A stretch of 34,234 nucleotides of DNA from DATLAN01 sp035527455 (GCA_035527455.1 DATLAN010000109.1:1-34234); one strand, 5' to 3'. Positions 23,491-31,577 are shown, counted from the stretch's first letter. Notes: a model not told the origin generated them from the sequence alone. Made by a program: numbers and translations.

Positions 23491-25276
23491 CGCGGCGGCC
23501 GAGAGCGGTTGAGTCGCCTGGGAATACCGGGCAGTGGTCCTGGCGGTTGGCGCACTGAACCCAGTGGGTCGTGTTGGGCTGCTCGTAGCTGTCCGTGCGC
23601 ATCTTGCGGATGGAGAGGCTGAGGCACGTCACCCATTCCTTGATGCGGGCGTGTGCGGTCGCCGAGGCGGCGACGTTCTTTTCCTCGACCACGCAGAGGA
23701 TGGCGTTGGCCAATTCGCCGTTGAAGTCGTTGACGCTTGTCAGGCAGCGGTCGGCCTTGATGACGCCCTTCGTGACCAGCAGGGCGACGGCCTCGTGGAA
23801 GATCGACTTCCCGCAGTTCTCGCTGCCGTAGAGGAAGAGATAAGGCAACGGCTCGAAGGGGTCGCGCAACAGGCAGGCGATCCAGTTCACGAGGTATTGG
23901 GCTCCGTTGCGGATGTTGAGCCGCTGCATCTGGGTAGACTCTTTGATCGCAGCATTCAAGTCGGAGCCGATGTGCTGGAAAATCAGGTCCCAGTGGGGGT
24001 GGTGAGGAGCCTCGTCGTCTGCCAGTTCATTCTCCAGCCGGACAGGCTGGTAGCGGAACTGAGCGGCGTCGAGGTTCCACTGCCGGCCGCCCGGGTACTC
24101 ATCCTGGAAGGGCAGATTGACCATCTTCCAGGACCGCTTGATGGCCCCGCCCATGATGGCTTCCGCCTCGGGCTTCCCCATGCCAATGTGTTGAAGAAGC
24201 ATCTTCACGTTGCCGCCGGGCTGGTGTACCCATTCATTATTCGTTCCGCTGCCTGCTTCGCTACTCGCTCTACTACTTGCCCCACTGCCTGCTTCGCTGC
24301 CTGCTTCGCTGCCCGCCCCACTGCCTGCCCCACTACTTGCCCCGCCATCCAGCCGCGCGACCCAGCCTGCGAAGTCGTTACCCGCAGTGACCAGTGATCG
24401 CAGTGCGTTATCGAAGTCGTTGAAGCCGAGTTCATCGCCGGGGTCGGTGTCGATATGCTTCTCGTACTCGCGTGCCCAGCGGTCCTTCTTTTGGAGCCAG
24501 CCGTCTATCCGTTCCGGGTCTTCTTTCTTGTCCCGCTTGATGTAGACGGCCAGCTTCCCATCCTTTGAGACCTTCAGGGATGCCTCGCGGCTTTCCAGAT
24601 GCGTCTTTAGAGAGTCACCCACCTCAATCTTCTGGCCCAATGCTCCCGCTGCCGCAACGGCCTTCTGGGCGGTAGCAAACACGTACTCGGCCCTGCTGTC
24701 CGGGTCTTTCAGCCCGCCGTGGGCCTTGCAGGCGGTATCGAAGTCAGGGAGCCGGTTGAAGTAGCAGACCGTCCACCCGTTACCGTCCTGAGTCCAGGTC
24801 TCGGCTTCGGCAATGCCGGGGGAGAAGCGGTAGACCCGCCACCCGCCGTGATTCAGGGGGAAGAGAAAGCAGTTGGGTGTCCCCTTGTCCTTGCCCTGGC
24901 TGGTGGTCTTGAAGTAGCCAATGATGCCCAGTTCATTGCGGGTCTTTGGGTCGTCGATCAGGCTCGCCAGGGCACAGGTGTGGGTCTGCAACAGGTGGTG
25001 GTCGGCCACCCAGAGGGTGGAGAATCCCGACTCCTGGAGGGACTGGATGGTGGCCTTGTGTTTCGCGTCCAGGGGGATGATCCGGCGGGCGGATGTCAGT
25101 GCCTCGAAGGGGTCCAGGTGCTCTTTGGATACGCTGTTGAGGCGTATCTTCGCCCGCCGCTTCGTGATAACTTCAATGTGATCGCGCCAGTTCCTTTTCA
25201 GAGCCTTCCAGGGACCGCCAGACGGCGTTATCCAGGCCGCAACGGCATGATGCGGGTGTGGATCATTGCGGGTCAT
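23339..25276 (-). CDS. Primase/SF3 helicase (D5/DUF5906-like), truncated at the 3' end
   Basis: From the ATG at 25276 this is about 645 residues. The N-terminal third resembles the primase-associated region of plasmid and virus replication proteins (STLWVADHHLLQ, CFLFPLNHGGWRVYRF). The C-terminal SF3 helicase has Walker A YGSENCGKS (coded at about 23808-23834), Walker B AILCVVEEKN and the sensor-like CANRQDHCPVFPGD. After FPGD, near 23500, similarity ends: the expected GDTRI continuation and arginine-finger region are missing. The frame runs on antisense through the last 50 codons of the integrase. So the true gene is 3'-truncated and the last 50 residues are accidental. A Ser/Gly/Ala repeat linker splits the two halves. 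It probably served replication of a mobile element; activity now is doubtful. Confidence 0.75.
   Translation of the reverse strand: MTRNDPHPHHAVAAWITPSGGPWKALKRNWRDHIEVITKRRAKIRLNSVSKEHLDPFEALTSARRIIPLDAKHKATIQSLQESGFSTLWVADHHLLQTHTCALASLIDDPKTRNELGIIGYFKTTSQGKDKGTPNCFLFPLNHGGWRVYRFSPGIAEAETWTQDGNGWTVCYFNRLPDFDTACKAHGGLKDPDSRAEYVFATAQKAVAAAGALGQKIEVGDSLKTHLESREASLKVSKDGKLAVYIKRDKKEDPERIDGWLQKKDRWAREYEKHIDTDPGDELGFNDFDNALRSLVTAGNDFAGWVARLDGGASSGAGSGAGSEAGSEAGSGASSRASSEAGSGTNNEWVHQPGGNVKMLLQHIGMGKPEAEAIMGGAIKRSWKMVNLPFQDEYPGGRQWNLDAAQFRYQPVRLENELADDEAPHHPHWDLIFQHIGSDLNAAIKESTQMQRLNIRNGAQYLVNWIACLLRDPFEPLPYLFLYGSENCGKSIFHEAVALLVTKGVIKADRCLTSVNDFNGELANAILCVVEEKNVAASATAHARIKEWVTCLSLSIRKMRTDSYEQPNTTHWVQCANRQDHCPVFPGDSTALGRRVSFSGAVAALWSALETTKPSRSRLRPVVVHPLPAPRCRPRPCRWPLRHGP
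24241..24349. repeat. Degenerate 12-bp repeat coding for a Ser/Gly/Ala linker
   Basis: Repeats of the type CTGCCTGCTTCG, CTGCCTGCCCCA and CTACTTGCCCCG follow one another here. On the minus strand they encode a run of GASSGAGSGAGSEAGSEAGS-like residues within the helicase gene. The unit is 12 bp, so gain or loss of a copy keeps the frame. It looks like a slippage-prone, flexible hinge between the primase-like and helicase domains. Confidence 0.75.
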
Positions 25277-25308
25277 TGCAGGTGAGAGTCCTCGCGGGGT
25301 GTGGATCA
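25254..25308. repeat. Two 12-bp direct repeats flanking the helicase start codon
   Basis: GGGTGTGGATCA occurs exactly at 25254-25265 and 25297-25308, 43 bp apart, with the helicase ATG (25276) between them. TCATTGC also repeats at 25263 and 25273. The arrangement could be an operator or iterons near a replication gene; two copies are too few to call an origin. Confidence 0.5.
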
Positions 25309-26000
25309 CCGCGACAGACAGGCGATGCGGCAGCCAGGACCAGCGATCCGCGCGGGTCAGGCGGTGATGTTCCGGTCGCTTATGAGCGGCGGGCGTTAGG
25401 ATCGGCGGGGGGGCAGTAAGGTTAGTTACATGGCCACGAGCAGCCCGCAGGTCGCGCGCGGCCAATTGGAGGGGGAAGTGGGACCGACGCCGGCTCATTC
25501 GTCTGCGGGACTGCCGGCGAGCGGGGGGGGCGCAAGAGGCAGCCACACAACCCCGAGCAACCTAGCCCAGCCTGGAACGTGCGACCCCGGACAAGCCAGA
25601 CGCTCCGCCAATCTGCTCGACACCAGTAGCCGTTTCCACGGCTGCTATAGGCGCTTCCGCTGGCTCTCATGTGGCCGATCGTCGGCAATGTGGTGCCGAG
25701 CGTCGGGCAGGTCCGCCGACAAGCATCCCGTGGCCAGACACGCTGCAACTGCGGAGCACTGCGTCTCGCAGGTTTTGGCGTTCCGCAGCCCGGAAACGGC
25801 CACGGGCCGACAGATGGTCTCGTACTGGAGTAGTCCAGCGTCGGCCGTTCTGCGTGGGCCGTTAATGCCTCTGATAGCGCCCCAACAATCGGCACCAATG
25901 CGCCCAATCCGAAGCCAAACGTCAAAATGCGGGCTATGGTTGATTATCCGAAACAACACGAACACAGTTGCCGGCGGGTCAGCCACACTCGGTTTTTGCC
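25309..26000. other. Non-coding stretch between divergent replication genes
   Basis: About 0.7 kb lies between the helicase start (minus) and the hypothetical gene at 26001 (plus). Long open frames exist on both strands but read as Cys/Arg/Pro-rich strings without domains, typical of antisense frames in GC-rich DNA. A hairpin AGCCGT-TTCC-ACGGCT lies at 25628-25643. A promoter pair or replication origin could be here, but I cannot show either. Confidence 0.4.
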
Positions 26001-26534
26001 ATGCCACCACCAGAAGTCCTACTTGTCACGACGCCCTCGGTCGATTTCCACAACTTTCTCATTGCGTGCGGGCGCGCCCTGGGCTATTCCCCGGCGAGCG
26101 CGGCCGACGCTTCGGGGCGGAATCTGTCCGACCTAGAGAAGTTCCTGAGTTGCCTGGCTGCGCTTCGAGATCAACAGGCTCGTGTGGGCCCTGCGCCGAA
26201 ACCGAATCTGTTGCCACACGTTTCGTTTGGCGTGTTTGTGGTCGCCGACGAACGGGACATGCGAGACATCCTGGAATGCTGTTCTGGGATGTCGTTTGTC
26301 ACGGCCGATACGTTGGCCCCCAGGGTGCTGGCAGCCGTGATAACCGGGACCCTGGCACAATGGCGCGATGCCGTAGCCGCTGGTTCCGTGCGCGAAGCCG
26401 AGCCGTCCGTGCGCAAGGGCTTCAACAGGATTCACAACCTTTTCTACGGCATGAACCTGAATGTCTGGGGAGACTACAACATCCGCGAGGTGGCCGACAG
26501 CACTTTTTTCATGGAATGCAAACGGCGGCGTTGA
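26001..26534 (+). CDS. Hypothetical protein within the mobile region
   Basis: This is a 177-residue protein from the ATG at 26001. It has a plausible globular composition: a hydrophobic N-terminal strand (PPPEVLLVTTPSVDF), a middle strand VSFGVFVVADERDMRD, helices around LAPRVLAAVITGTLAQW and a C-terminal FNRIHNLFYGMNLNVWGDYN, ending in a basic KRRR. No membrane segment or known motif is seen and I do not recognise the family. There is no good ribosome site in front of the start. It lies between the two replication genes and on the opposite strand. Confidence 0.5.
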   Translation: MPPPEVLLVTTPSVDFHNFLIACGRALGYSPASAADASGRNLSDLEKFLSCLAALRDQQARVGPAPKPNLLPHVSFGVFVVADERDMRDILECCSGMSFVTADTLAPRVLAAVITGTLAQWRDAVAAGSVREAEPSVRKGFNRIHNLFYGMNLNVWGDYNIREVADSTFFMECKRRR

Positions 26535-26735
26535 ACGAACACGCTGATGTAGTTCCACGGTCTAGTCGTCAGAATCTTGGAAGCCCTTTCCACAACCGAC
26601 GTAGGCCATTCCTCTGGCCACTGGGCGGCGAATCATCGGTGAGCATGGTGCTGAGCGCCGAGAAGGTTGGCCGGCAAGAGTTCTGTGGCTGTGTTGTGCG
26701 GTGTGTCGGTGGGGCGGAAGGCCCATCTGATCCGA

Positions 26736-28988
26736 TCAGGCAGTACCATACGTCACCTCCACCGAATACCACCTGGGAATTTTGTGGTCTGTCTTCTCGA
26801 ATTGTCGGCCATCGAGAACCCGACCACGATAGGTCTTCAAGAGATTACCGAGACCCTGTTGCTTGCTGAGATGGCGGGGCAACTCACTAATGACCGCGCG
26901 GAGAATTGGGTATTTGTCGTCGGTGGCAGACGCCACAACGTCGCACGCACCCGCGACTGTCATTGGGCTGCCTAATTCGGACCATCCTTCCATCAGCGCG
27001 CGCAACTGGTCTCTCTCGTCGTCCGCATGTTCGGCAAGCTTCTGGCGGGTGTCGGGATCGGGCAACCCCGCCCAGGCAAGCGAACTGCGAACCAGATCGG
27101 ACCAGCCCTCGAATCCGCCAAAGGCCGACAGCTTCTGGTCCGGGCTGCCGGCCGCCAGGTAACTCGCAGGGATCGACAACGCAGCGATTACGAGTGCTGG
27201 CCGATTCTTCTCGATGTGGTCAAGCAGCTTGGGATACTTGAATCCGGTGCGTAACCCCGGTTGCTCCAGGTCCGTTTTCAGTCGGATATGGCATGTTCTG
27301 CCAACCATATCGCCGGTAAGGCTGCAATTGTTGCCGGTCCCCATACACACAACTGTGACCGGCAAGTCAACTTGCTTGTTCAGTCCAAGCAGTCTGTCCG
27401 TCCAGCGACCGGTTGTCAGCAAGTTTTCGAGTGCGCCGCCGCCGAACTTGTGTTTAATGTTGTCGAAGAGCAAATAGGGCGCGCCGGCGAGTGCCACTGT
27501 GGTCAGGGCCTTCCGCATTTCCTCCGCGCTTTTCGGGGTGTCGTATCGCGCTGCCTTCCGATTCTCGGTAATCTTCGTTATCGCGTCCGTCAAAAGACCC
27601 TTCCCCACTCGGCTGCGGTTGCTGTCAAATAAGAAGAAGGGAGCACAGCCTGCGAACGCACTACGCACCAAGAGTGTGAGAAGTGCGGCGAACCATCCGG
27701 CCTGGTGCTTTTCACTCTCAAACGGAAAGTCAACCAGCACGTCTTTCAGCAGCGATACCGCCTCGGGGACCGGCATCAAAGGCGGATAGGTGCCTTCAGT
27801 GGCAATGTATAAGCCAGTGAGGCGGTCATATCCAGGTCCGGCCGCTATTGTGCCGTCAGACCGCAACACGGGACTGCTTACGACGCCCAAACACTTCGGG
27901 ATGTCGGCGTAGTACGGAGCCGAGATGGTTGCGCTGACAATCGGATCGGACGGCAGGCAATGTACCCACTTGTCTTTCCGCGCATCCCACTTCTCGAAAC
28001 GGGCGGCAGCCGAAAGCCTCGCCTTCAAGGTAGGGGCAGGAATAGATCGCAGTTGCGGAGCGCGGTTGTCGATCTTGCAAAGTTCTGGGCGCGGGGCGTC
28101 ATGCACAACCTCAACGAGACCGACGCGCTGAAGTATCGTGGGGTCGCTCGTCAACGCGCGGATCGCCTTCCGCACGTTCTCGTATAGGTCCGGGGTGATC
28201 CGTATGACTGGGTTAAGTACGCCATAGACCTCTTCGATCTCGGGCCACTTCTTGTTGGCGCACTTGGTATGCTGGCACTTGAACGTGTGGCCGCCGTCCG
28301 AGAAGACGATCGCGCACGGATCACCTTCGCCATGCTCGGGATGCTTGAAGGGGCACCGCTCCAAGTGAAGGTAAGTCCAGCCGCGATGGTCAACGTGGGT
28401 CGAAACAACCGGGGTCTCGGTACGAGAAAAGTAGTCGGTCAGCTTCCCGATCTTGGCGGCCCGCAATTCCCGGTAGACGCCCTCAAACATTGGATCGGAG
28501 ACATCTTCCCATGCCGTTGCACGGGGCAGGGCGCACAGTCCCTTGATTACCAATTCGGGGAGCGGGGCTGGCTTGCACTCATCCGGCCGGACACGCCACT
28601 CCCGCTTAACCCCATCGACCACCGACGGCGGACAGATAGATTGCGTTGCTTTTTCGTCCGCCCCAAGACGGAACTCCACCGCCTGGTAATCGACCTTGGA
28701 CCCCAGACCCGCAAGGCGCTCATCCCACTGGAACAAGTGGTGTATGCCGCGTGCCGATTGCCAAGAGGGGGTACGAACATCCCCGAAAAGCTCGCGGTAG
28801 CTCGTGGTGGCCGCGTCGGAGTCGCACTCAACGTCCACCACGCCACTTGCCGGTCCAAGTAGGATGCCGACGTTTAGCGCGGGGTCATTTTTCAGCCGTT
28901 CGGTGACTTGCTGCCAGGTCAGGGTGTGGTTTTGCCAGGCATCGCCGATGGGCCGCTTCTGGCCGGAGTAACAGATTACGTACTTCAT
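26736..28988 (-). CDS. Fused primase-polymerase / zinc finger / P-loop ATPase
   Basis: This is a 750-residue replication protein. The N-terminal ~150 residues follow the bifunctional primase-polymerase (AEP/prim-pol) pattern: LNVGILLGP, the acidic VVDVECD (50-56), SARGIHHLF with the catalytic His (81-86) and a third acidic strand AVEFRLGAD (103-111). A zinc-finger-like CHC region follows (Cys212, Cys225, Cys238, Cys243). The C-terminal half is a P-loop ATPase of helicase type with DSNRSRVGKG (455-464) and PYLLFDNIK (504-512); the Walker A is unusual. GAGGA stands 6 nt before the ATG at 28988. Such proteins start replication of plasmids, phages and integrated satellites. It appears complete, unlike the neighbouring SF3 helicase. 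Confidence 0.8.
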   Translation of the reverse strand: MKYVICYSGQKRPIGDAWQNHTLTWQQVTERLKNDPALNVGILLGPASGVVDVECDSDAATTSYRELFGDVRTPSWQSARGIHHLFQWDERLAGLGSKVDYQAVEFRLGADEKATQSICPPSVVDGVKREWRVRPDECKPAPLPELVIKGLCALPRATAWEDVSDPMFEGVYRELRAAKIGKLTDYFSRTETPVVSTHVDHRGWTYLHLERCPFKHPEHGEGDPCAIVFSDGGHTFKCQHTKCANKKWPEIEEVYGVLNPVIRITPDLYENVRKAIRALTSDPTILQRVGLVEVVHDAPRPELCKIDNRAPQLRSIPAPTLKARLSAAARFEKWDARKDKWVHCLPSDPIVSATISAPYYADIPKCLGVVSSPVLRSDGTIAAGPGYDRLTGLYIATEGTYPPLMPVPEAVSLLKDVLVDFPFESEKHQAGWFAALLTLLVRSAFAGCAPFFLFDSNRSRVGKGLLTDAITKITENRKAARYDTPKSAEEMRKALTTVALAGAPYLLFDNIKHKFGGGALENLLTTGRWTDRLLGLNKQVDLPVTVVCMGTGNNCSLTGDMVGRTCHIRLKTDLEQPGLRTGFKYPKLLDHIEKNRPALVIAALSIPASYLAAGSPDQKLSAFGGFEGWSDLVRSSLAWAGLPDPDTRQKLAEHADDERDQLRALMEGWSELGSPMTVAGACDVVASATDDKYPILRAVISELPRHLSKQQGLGNLLKTYRGRVLDGRQFEKTDHKIPRWYSVEVTYGTA

Positions 28989-29340
28989 AGGATTCCTCTT
29001 TTCTGTGCCTGGTTGTTTTGGGACCTCCAGGGGCGAGGCACTGTGCCTCGGGCCGGTCTTAGCGCAAGGGGGGCAGGGGGTACCGGAGGGTGACCTACGG
29101 CGCTATGGCCAGAGGTGTCAGGTGACACATCTACACCTCGCACCGTAGCATACCCACTCATACCCCAAGTGCCCCGGTTTTGCCGCGTCCTCTTCTGGGG
29201 TAGTTCCGCGTCGAATCGGCATCCTGCCGGCGCGGGGTCAATGGTTGTTGTCTCTTGTACCTGCGTCTTGCACGGGACTCGATGCCCGACACGTGTGCCT
29301 GTCGTCACCAGGGCGGTGCGGCGTTGGGTCGGCGGCACCG
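28989..29340. promoter_or_regulatory. Upstream region of the prim-pol gene with two palindromes
   Basis: No gene is seen here. A hairpin CGAGGCA-CTG-TGCCTCG lies at 29034-29050, in the likely leader of the minus-strand prim-pol gene. A perfect GTGTCA-GG-TGACAC lies at 29115-29128, a size typical of dimeric repressor operators. A single CTACACC (29131-29137) abuts the palindrome. No -35/-10 pair is convincing. Confidence 0.45.
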
Positions 29341-29697
29341 GCGTCCGGCTGCCTGCAAGTCGTGCCATCTCGGGCCGCTCGGAACAGAGCGCCTGGACTA
29401 CAGTGTCGAAGCGAAGTCGGTTGTCTCGGGTCGCTGCAATTGGTCATGGGTGGTCTACCTTTGGCGTTTACTCTTAGGGTCAAAACGCCCCGCAGGGTTC
29501 CCGGAATTCCTGAGAATCTGCAAAACTCTCTTCGGGGTCATCCACCTGCAAGACGCAGTTGTCCAGTCTCGGCGCGGCGCAGGGACGGCTTCCCGTCGCT
29601 GATAGCACCTGGGTTCTCGCAATAGAGCGTCCCGCGTCGAGCGGGTCGTCGCCGCGAAAAAGTGTCTGGCGGGTCGTAGGCGAGCGTCCGTGCAGCG
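29341..29697. repeat. Diverged direct repeat, copy 1
   Basis: This pairs with the copy at 29780-30127. The first 117 bp (29341-29457) match copy 2 at 29780-29896 with four mismatches. Past that, similarity is patchy but collinear (TCAAAACG, CCGCAGG, GAGAATCTGCAA, GACGCAGTTGT, TGGCGGG). The conserved block can form GGC(C)GCTC/GAGCGCC (29373-29393) and AGCGA/TCGCT (29410-29435) hairpins. No protein frame is shared by both copies in a convincing way. Confidence 0.8.
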
Positions 29698-29779
29698 GGC
29701 AGGTCGTGAAACCGGCCGGGTCGCTCGGTGGTCGCTCGCTGCGCGGCCGGAGCGTGTAAACGCGCGGAGGTCGGCACAG

Positions 29780-30127
29780 GCGTCCGGCTGCTTGCAGATC
29801 GTGCCATTTCGGGCCGCTCGGAACAGAGCGCCTGGACTACAGTGTCGAAGCGAAGTCGGTTGTCTCGGGTCGCTGCAATTGGTCATGGGTGGTCTAATCG
29901 ATGGGTGGTCTAACAGGTGGCCTAACACCAGGGAAGGATCAAAACGACCCGCAGGTTTCCGGAATTTCTGAGAATCTGCAAGGCGACGCAGTTGTTCGCT
30001 GTTGGCGCGGCACAGGCACGGTTTCCCGGTCGCTGGCGGCACCCGGATTCGCGCGATAGAGCATACTGCGTCGGGCAGGTCGTCGGCGCGTCAGACTGCC
30101 TGGCGGGCCGTGTGCGAAATCATGCAG
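29780..30127. repeat. Diverged direct repeat, copy 2
   Basis: This is the second copy of the 29341-29697 unit, 439 bp downstream. It carries an internal 16-bp near-tandem duplication, ATGGGTGGTCTAATCG / ATGGGTGGTCTAACAG (29885-29916), which accounts for most of the shift in offset (439 to 459 bp) between the two copies. Its right end coincides with the left arm of the inverted repeat before the recombinase gene. Confidence 0.8.
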
Positions 30128-30218
30128 ATAATGTCTATTTCCTGAACGTTTTCGCTTTGACTTCTGGCCGGCACATGACACATTTCAAGTAGACGACAGT
30201 TTTCTGCATGATTTCGCA
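30113..30218. repeat. 15-bp inverted repeat enclosing 76 bp upstream of a recombinase
   Basis: TGCGAAATCATGCAG (30113-30127) is the exact reverse complement of CTGCATGATTTCGCA (30204-30218). The inner flanks are also partly alike (ATAATGTC versus AAAACTGTC). The right arm lies 22 bp before the recombinase ATG at 30241. The enclosed 76 bp include a -35-like TTGACT (30157-30162) pointing at the gene; no good -10 follows. It could be an invertible segment, a recombinase binding site or an operator. Confidence 0.8.
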
Positions 30219-30240
30219 ATCCGCCTTTGGAGTTACCCCG

Positions 30241-30909
30241 ATGAACGCGAAACCCCTGGATGCCATCAAGATTCTCACCCGCTCCGAGATTGCCGCCGTA
30301 ATTGCCGACTTGAAGCGCAAACGTCGATCCGTCAACACACGGCAGAACCTTGCTCTCTTCCGGCTTGCCACCTGTTGCGGCCTTCGCGTCTCGGAAATCG
30401 TCGGCCTGAACCTAAGCAACGTGAAGGTGCGTAGCGGCAGGCCCCATATCGAGATTCCGGCTCGCATCGCCAAACGCAAGAAGCCCCGCCGGGTGCCGTT
30501 GTGGTGGGACGCCGGCACGCTGGCCGATCTTCAGTCATGGACGAACGAACGAGCAAGCCAAGGGGCTGGCCCGAACGACCCCTTCGTGTGCTCGCAGGCG
30601 AAGGGCACACGCGGCAAACATCTTTCGGTCCGCAACGCGCAGGCGCGCTATAAGAAGTGCCTGAAGCTTTTGGGGCCGGAGCGCGTTGCTATGCTGTCGA
30701 TTCACTGCGGCAGGCACAGCTTTTGTTCGCACGCGATGGCGGGGGGCCGCACTCTCGCCGAAGTTCGGGACGCAGCGGGGCACGCGAACATAAGCACTAC
30801 CTCAATTTATCTTCATGTCGTCCACGACGATGGCGAGCAAGTGGGCAGCCTGTTCGACTTCCAAGGGTTTTCGAGGCCCAAACCTGCCAGCGCATCGCAC
30901 CAAGTCTGA
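30241..30909 (+). CDS. Catalytic-domain-only tyrosine recombinase
   Basis: This is a 222-residue recombinase from the ATG at 30241, which has GGAG 8 nt upstream; an in-frame ATG at 30208 lies inside the inverted repeat and is less likely. All catalytic residues are present: Arg49 in CCGLRVSE, Lys79-81 region in AKRKKPRRV, His155-x-x-Arg158 in HCGRHS, His181 in AGHAN and the nucleophile Tyr190 in STTSIYLH. The N-terminal core-binding domain of phage integrases is lacking; in size it is like FimB/FimE-type DNA invertases. It does not pair with any neighbour; the next gene begins 1 kb on. Its substrate could be the inverted repeat directly upstream. Confidence 0.88.
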   Translation: MNAKPLDAIKILTRSEIAAVIADLKRKRRSVNTRQNLALFRLATCCGLRVSEIVGLNLSNVKVRSGRPHIEIPARIAKRKKPRRVPLWWDAGTLADLQSWTNERASQGAGPNDPFVCSQAKGTRGKHLSVRNAQARYKKCLKLLGPERVAMLSIHCGRHSFCSHAMAGGRTLAEVRDAAGHANISTTSIYLHVVHDDGEQVGSLFDFQGFSRPKPASASHQV

Positions 30910-31336
30910 ACCCGCAGGCATCCCGGAACCAGTCGCCAGGGCCGCAATCCCGAACGATTCCGGCCCCTGTGCCACCTTGGTGCCTCGTTTCGCGCTGGAA
31001 ATGGGATAACGGCGTTGTTCCATTCAATGTTCAACGTTCAACGTCTACGCCGTATCCAAGGACGAACTCGTGGGCGCACGAGCGGTCAGCAATCGCGTCG
31101 TGCGGCAGGGCGACGACGCGCCATACTCTGGGGATGGCCAAGAGTGCAAAGGGCCAAGAGCGCTAGGGGGTCAAACGCCGGCGCTTGGAAAGCGTTTGCG
31201 ACGGCGCGCTTGGGGTCGTCGGCGCTTGGCGATTGTCGGCCGAGGCGAGAGCGCTTGCACGCTGCATCGGCTGCGGTAGGCTTAGGCCAACGAAGCCGCC
31301 AACCGACAGACAGAATCCGCCTAACCCCCGACCCCC

Positions 31337-31381
31337 AAGCATCAAGCATCAACCATCAAGCATCAACCATTAAGCATTAAG
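31337..31381. repeat. Simple repeat of AGCATCA / ACCATCA type
   Basis: About six imperfect 7-bp units (AAGCATC, AAGCATC, AACCATC, AAGCATC, AACCATT, AAGCATT) follow in tandem. The tract is A/C-rich, unlike the surrounding GC-rich DNA. It is probably slippage-derived and without coding role. Confidence 0.8.
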
Positions 31382-31466
31382 AAGCCATCTTCCACTGATT
31401 GACAGGCTCGTTATCGTCGGCAACCTCGCCCAACTCTACTGGGTCAGAGGCGGCTGAACCTGGGTT

Positions 31467-31516
31467 GCAGACGGTCTGCACCACTGACGGCCCTCGCAAC
31501 TCGCGGGCCGTTTTTT
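31467..31516 (+). terminator. Rho-independent terminator-like hairpin with T6
   Basis: CGGCCC (31488-31493) pairs with GGGCCG (31505-31510), with two further pairs inside the loop, followed at once by TTTTTT (31511-31516). A small palindrome GCAGAC-G-GTCTGC precedes it at 31467-31479. No protein gene ends directly upstream (the recombinase stop is about 560 bp away). It may therefore end a long leader or a small RNA. Confidence 0.55.
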
Positions 31517-31541
31517 CTGCGCGAAGCATGAAGAGAGCAAA

Positions 31542-31577
31542 GAGTGAGACGAGTGAGACGAGTGGGACGAGTGGGTC
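31542..31577 (+). repeat. Four tandem 9-bp units
   Basis: GAGTGAGAC, GAGTGAGAC, GAGTGGGAC and GAGTGGGTC lie head to tail. If translated on the plus strand they give a Ser-Glu-Thr type triplet repeat. The length of 9 bp would keep a frame intact. Confidence 0.8.

Noticed and set aside
25309..26000. Replication origin between the replication genes
   Set aside because: No AT-rich tract and no iteron series is visible; two 12-bp repeats are not enough.
25430..26869. Plus-strand open frame of 479 codons spanning 25430-26869
   Set aside because: Overlaps the better frame at 26001-26534 and the end of the prim-pol gene; composition is Cys/Arg/Ser-rich and domain-free.
29455..30042. Minus-strand frame of 195 codons across the direct repeats
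   Set aside because: Arg/Pro-rich with no domain, and the frame is not preserved between the two repeat copies.
29341..30127. CRISPR array in the repeat region
   Set aside because: Only two long diverged copies exist; there are no regularly spaced short repeats and no cas genes.
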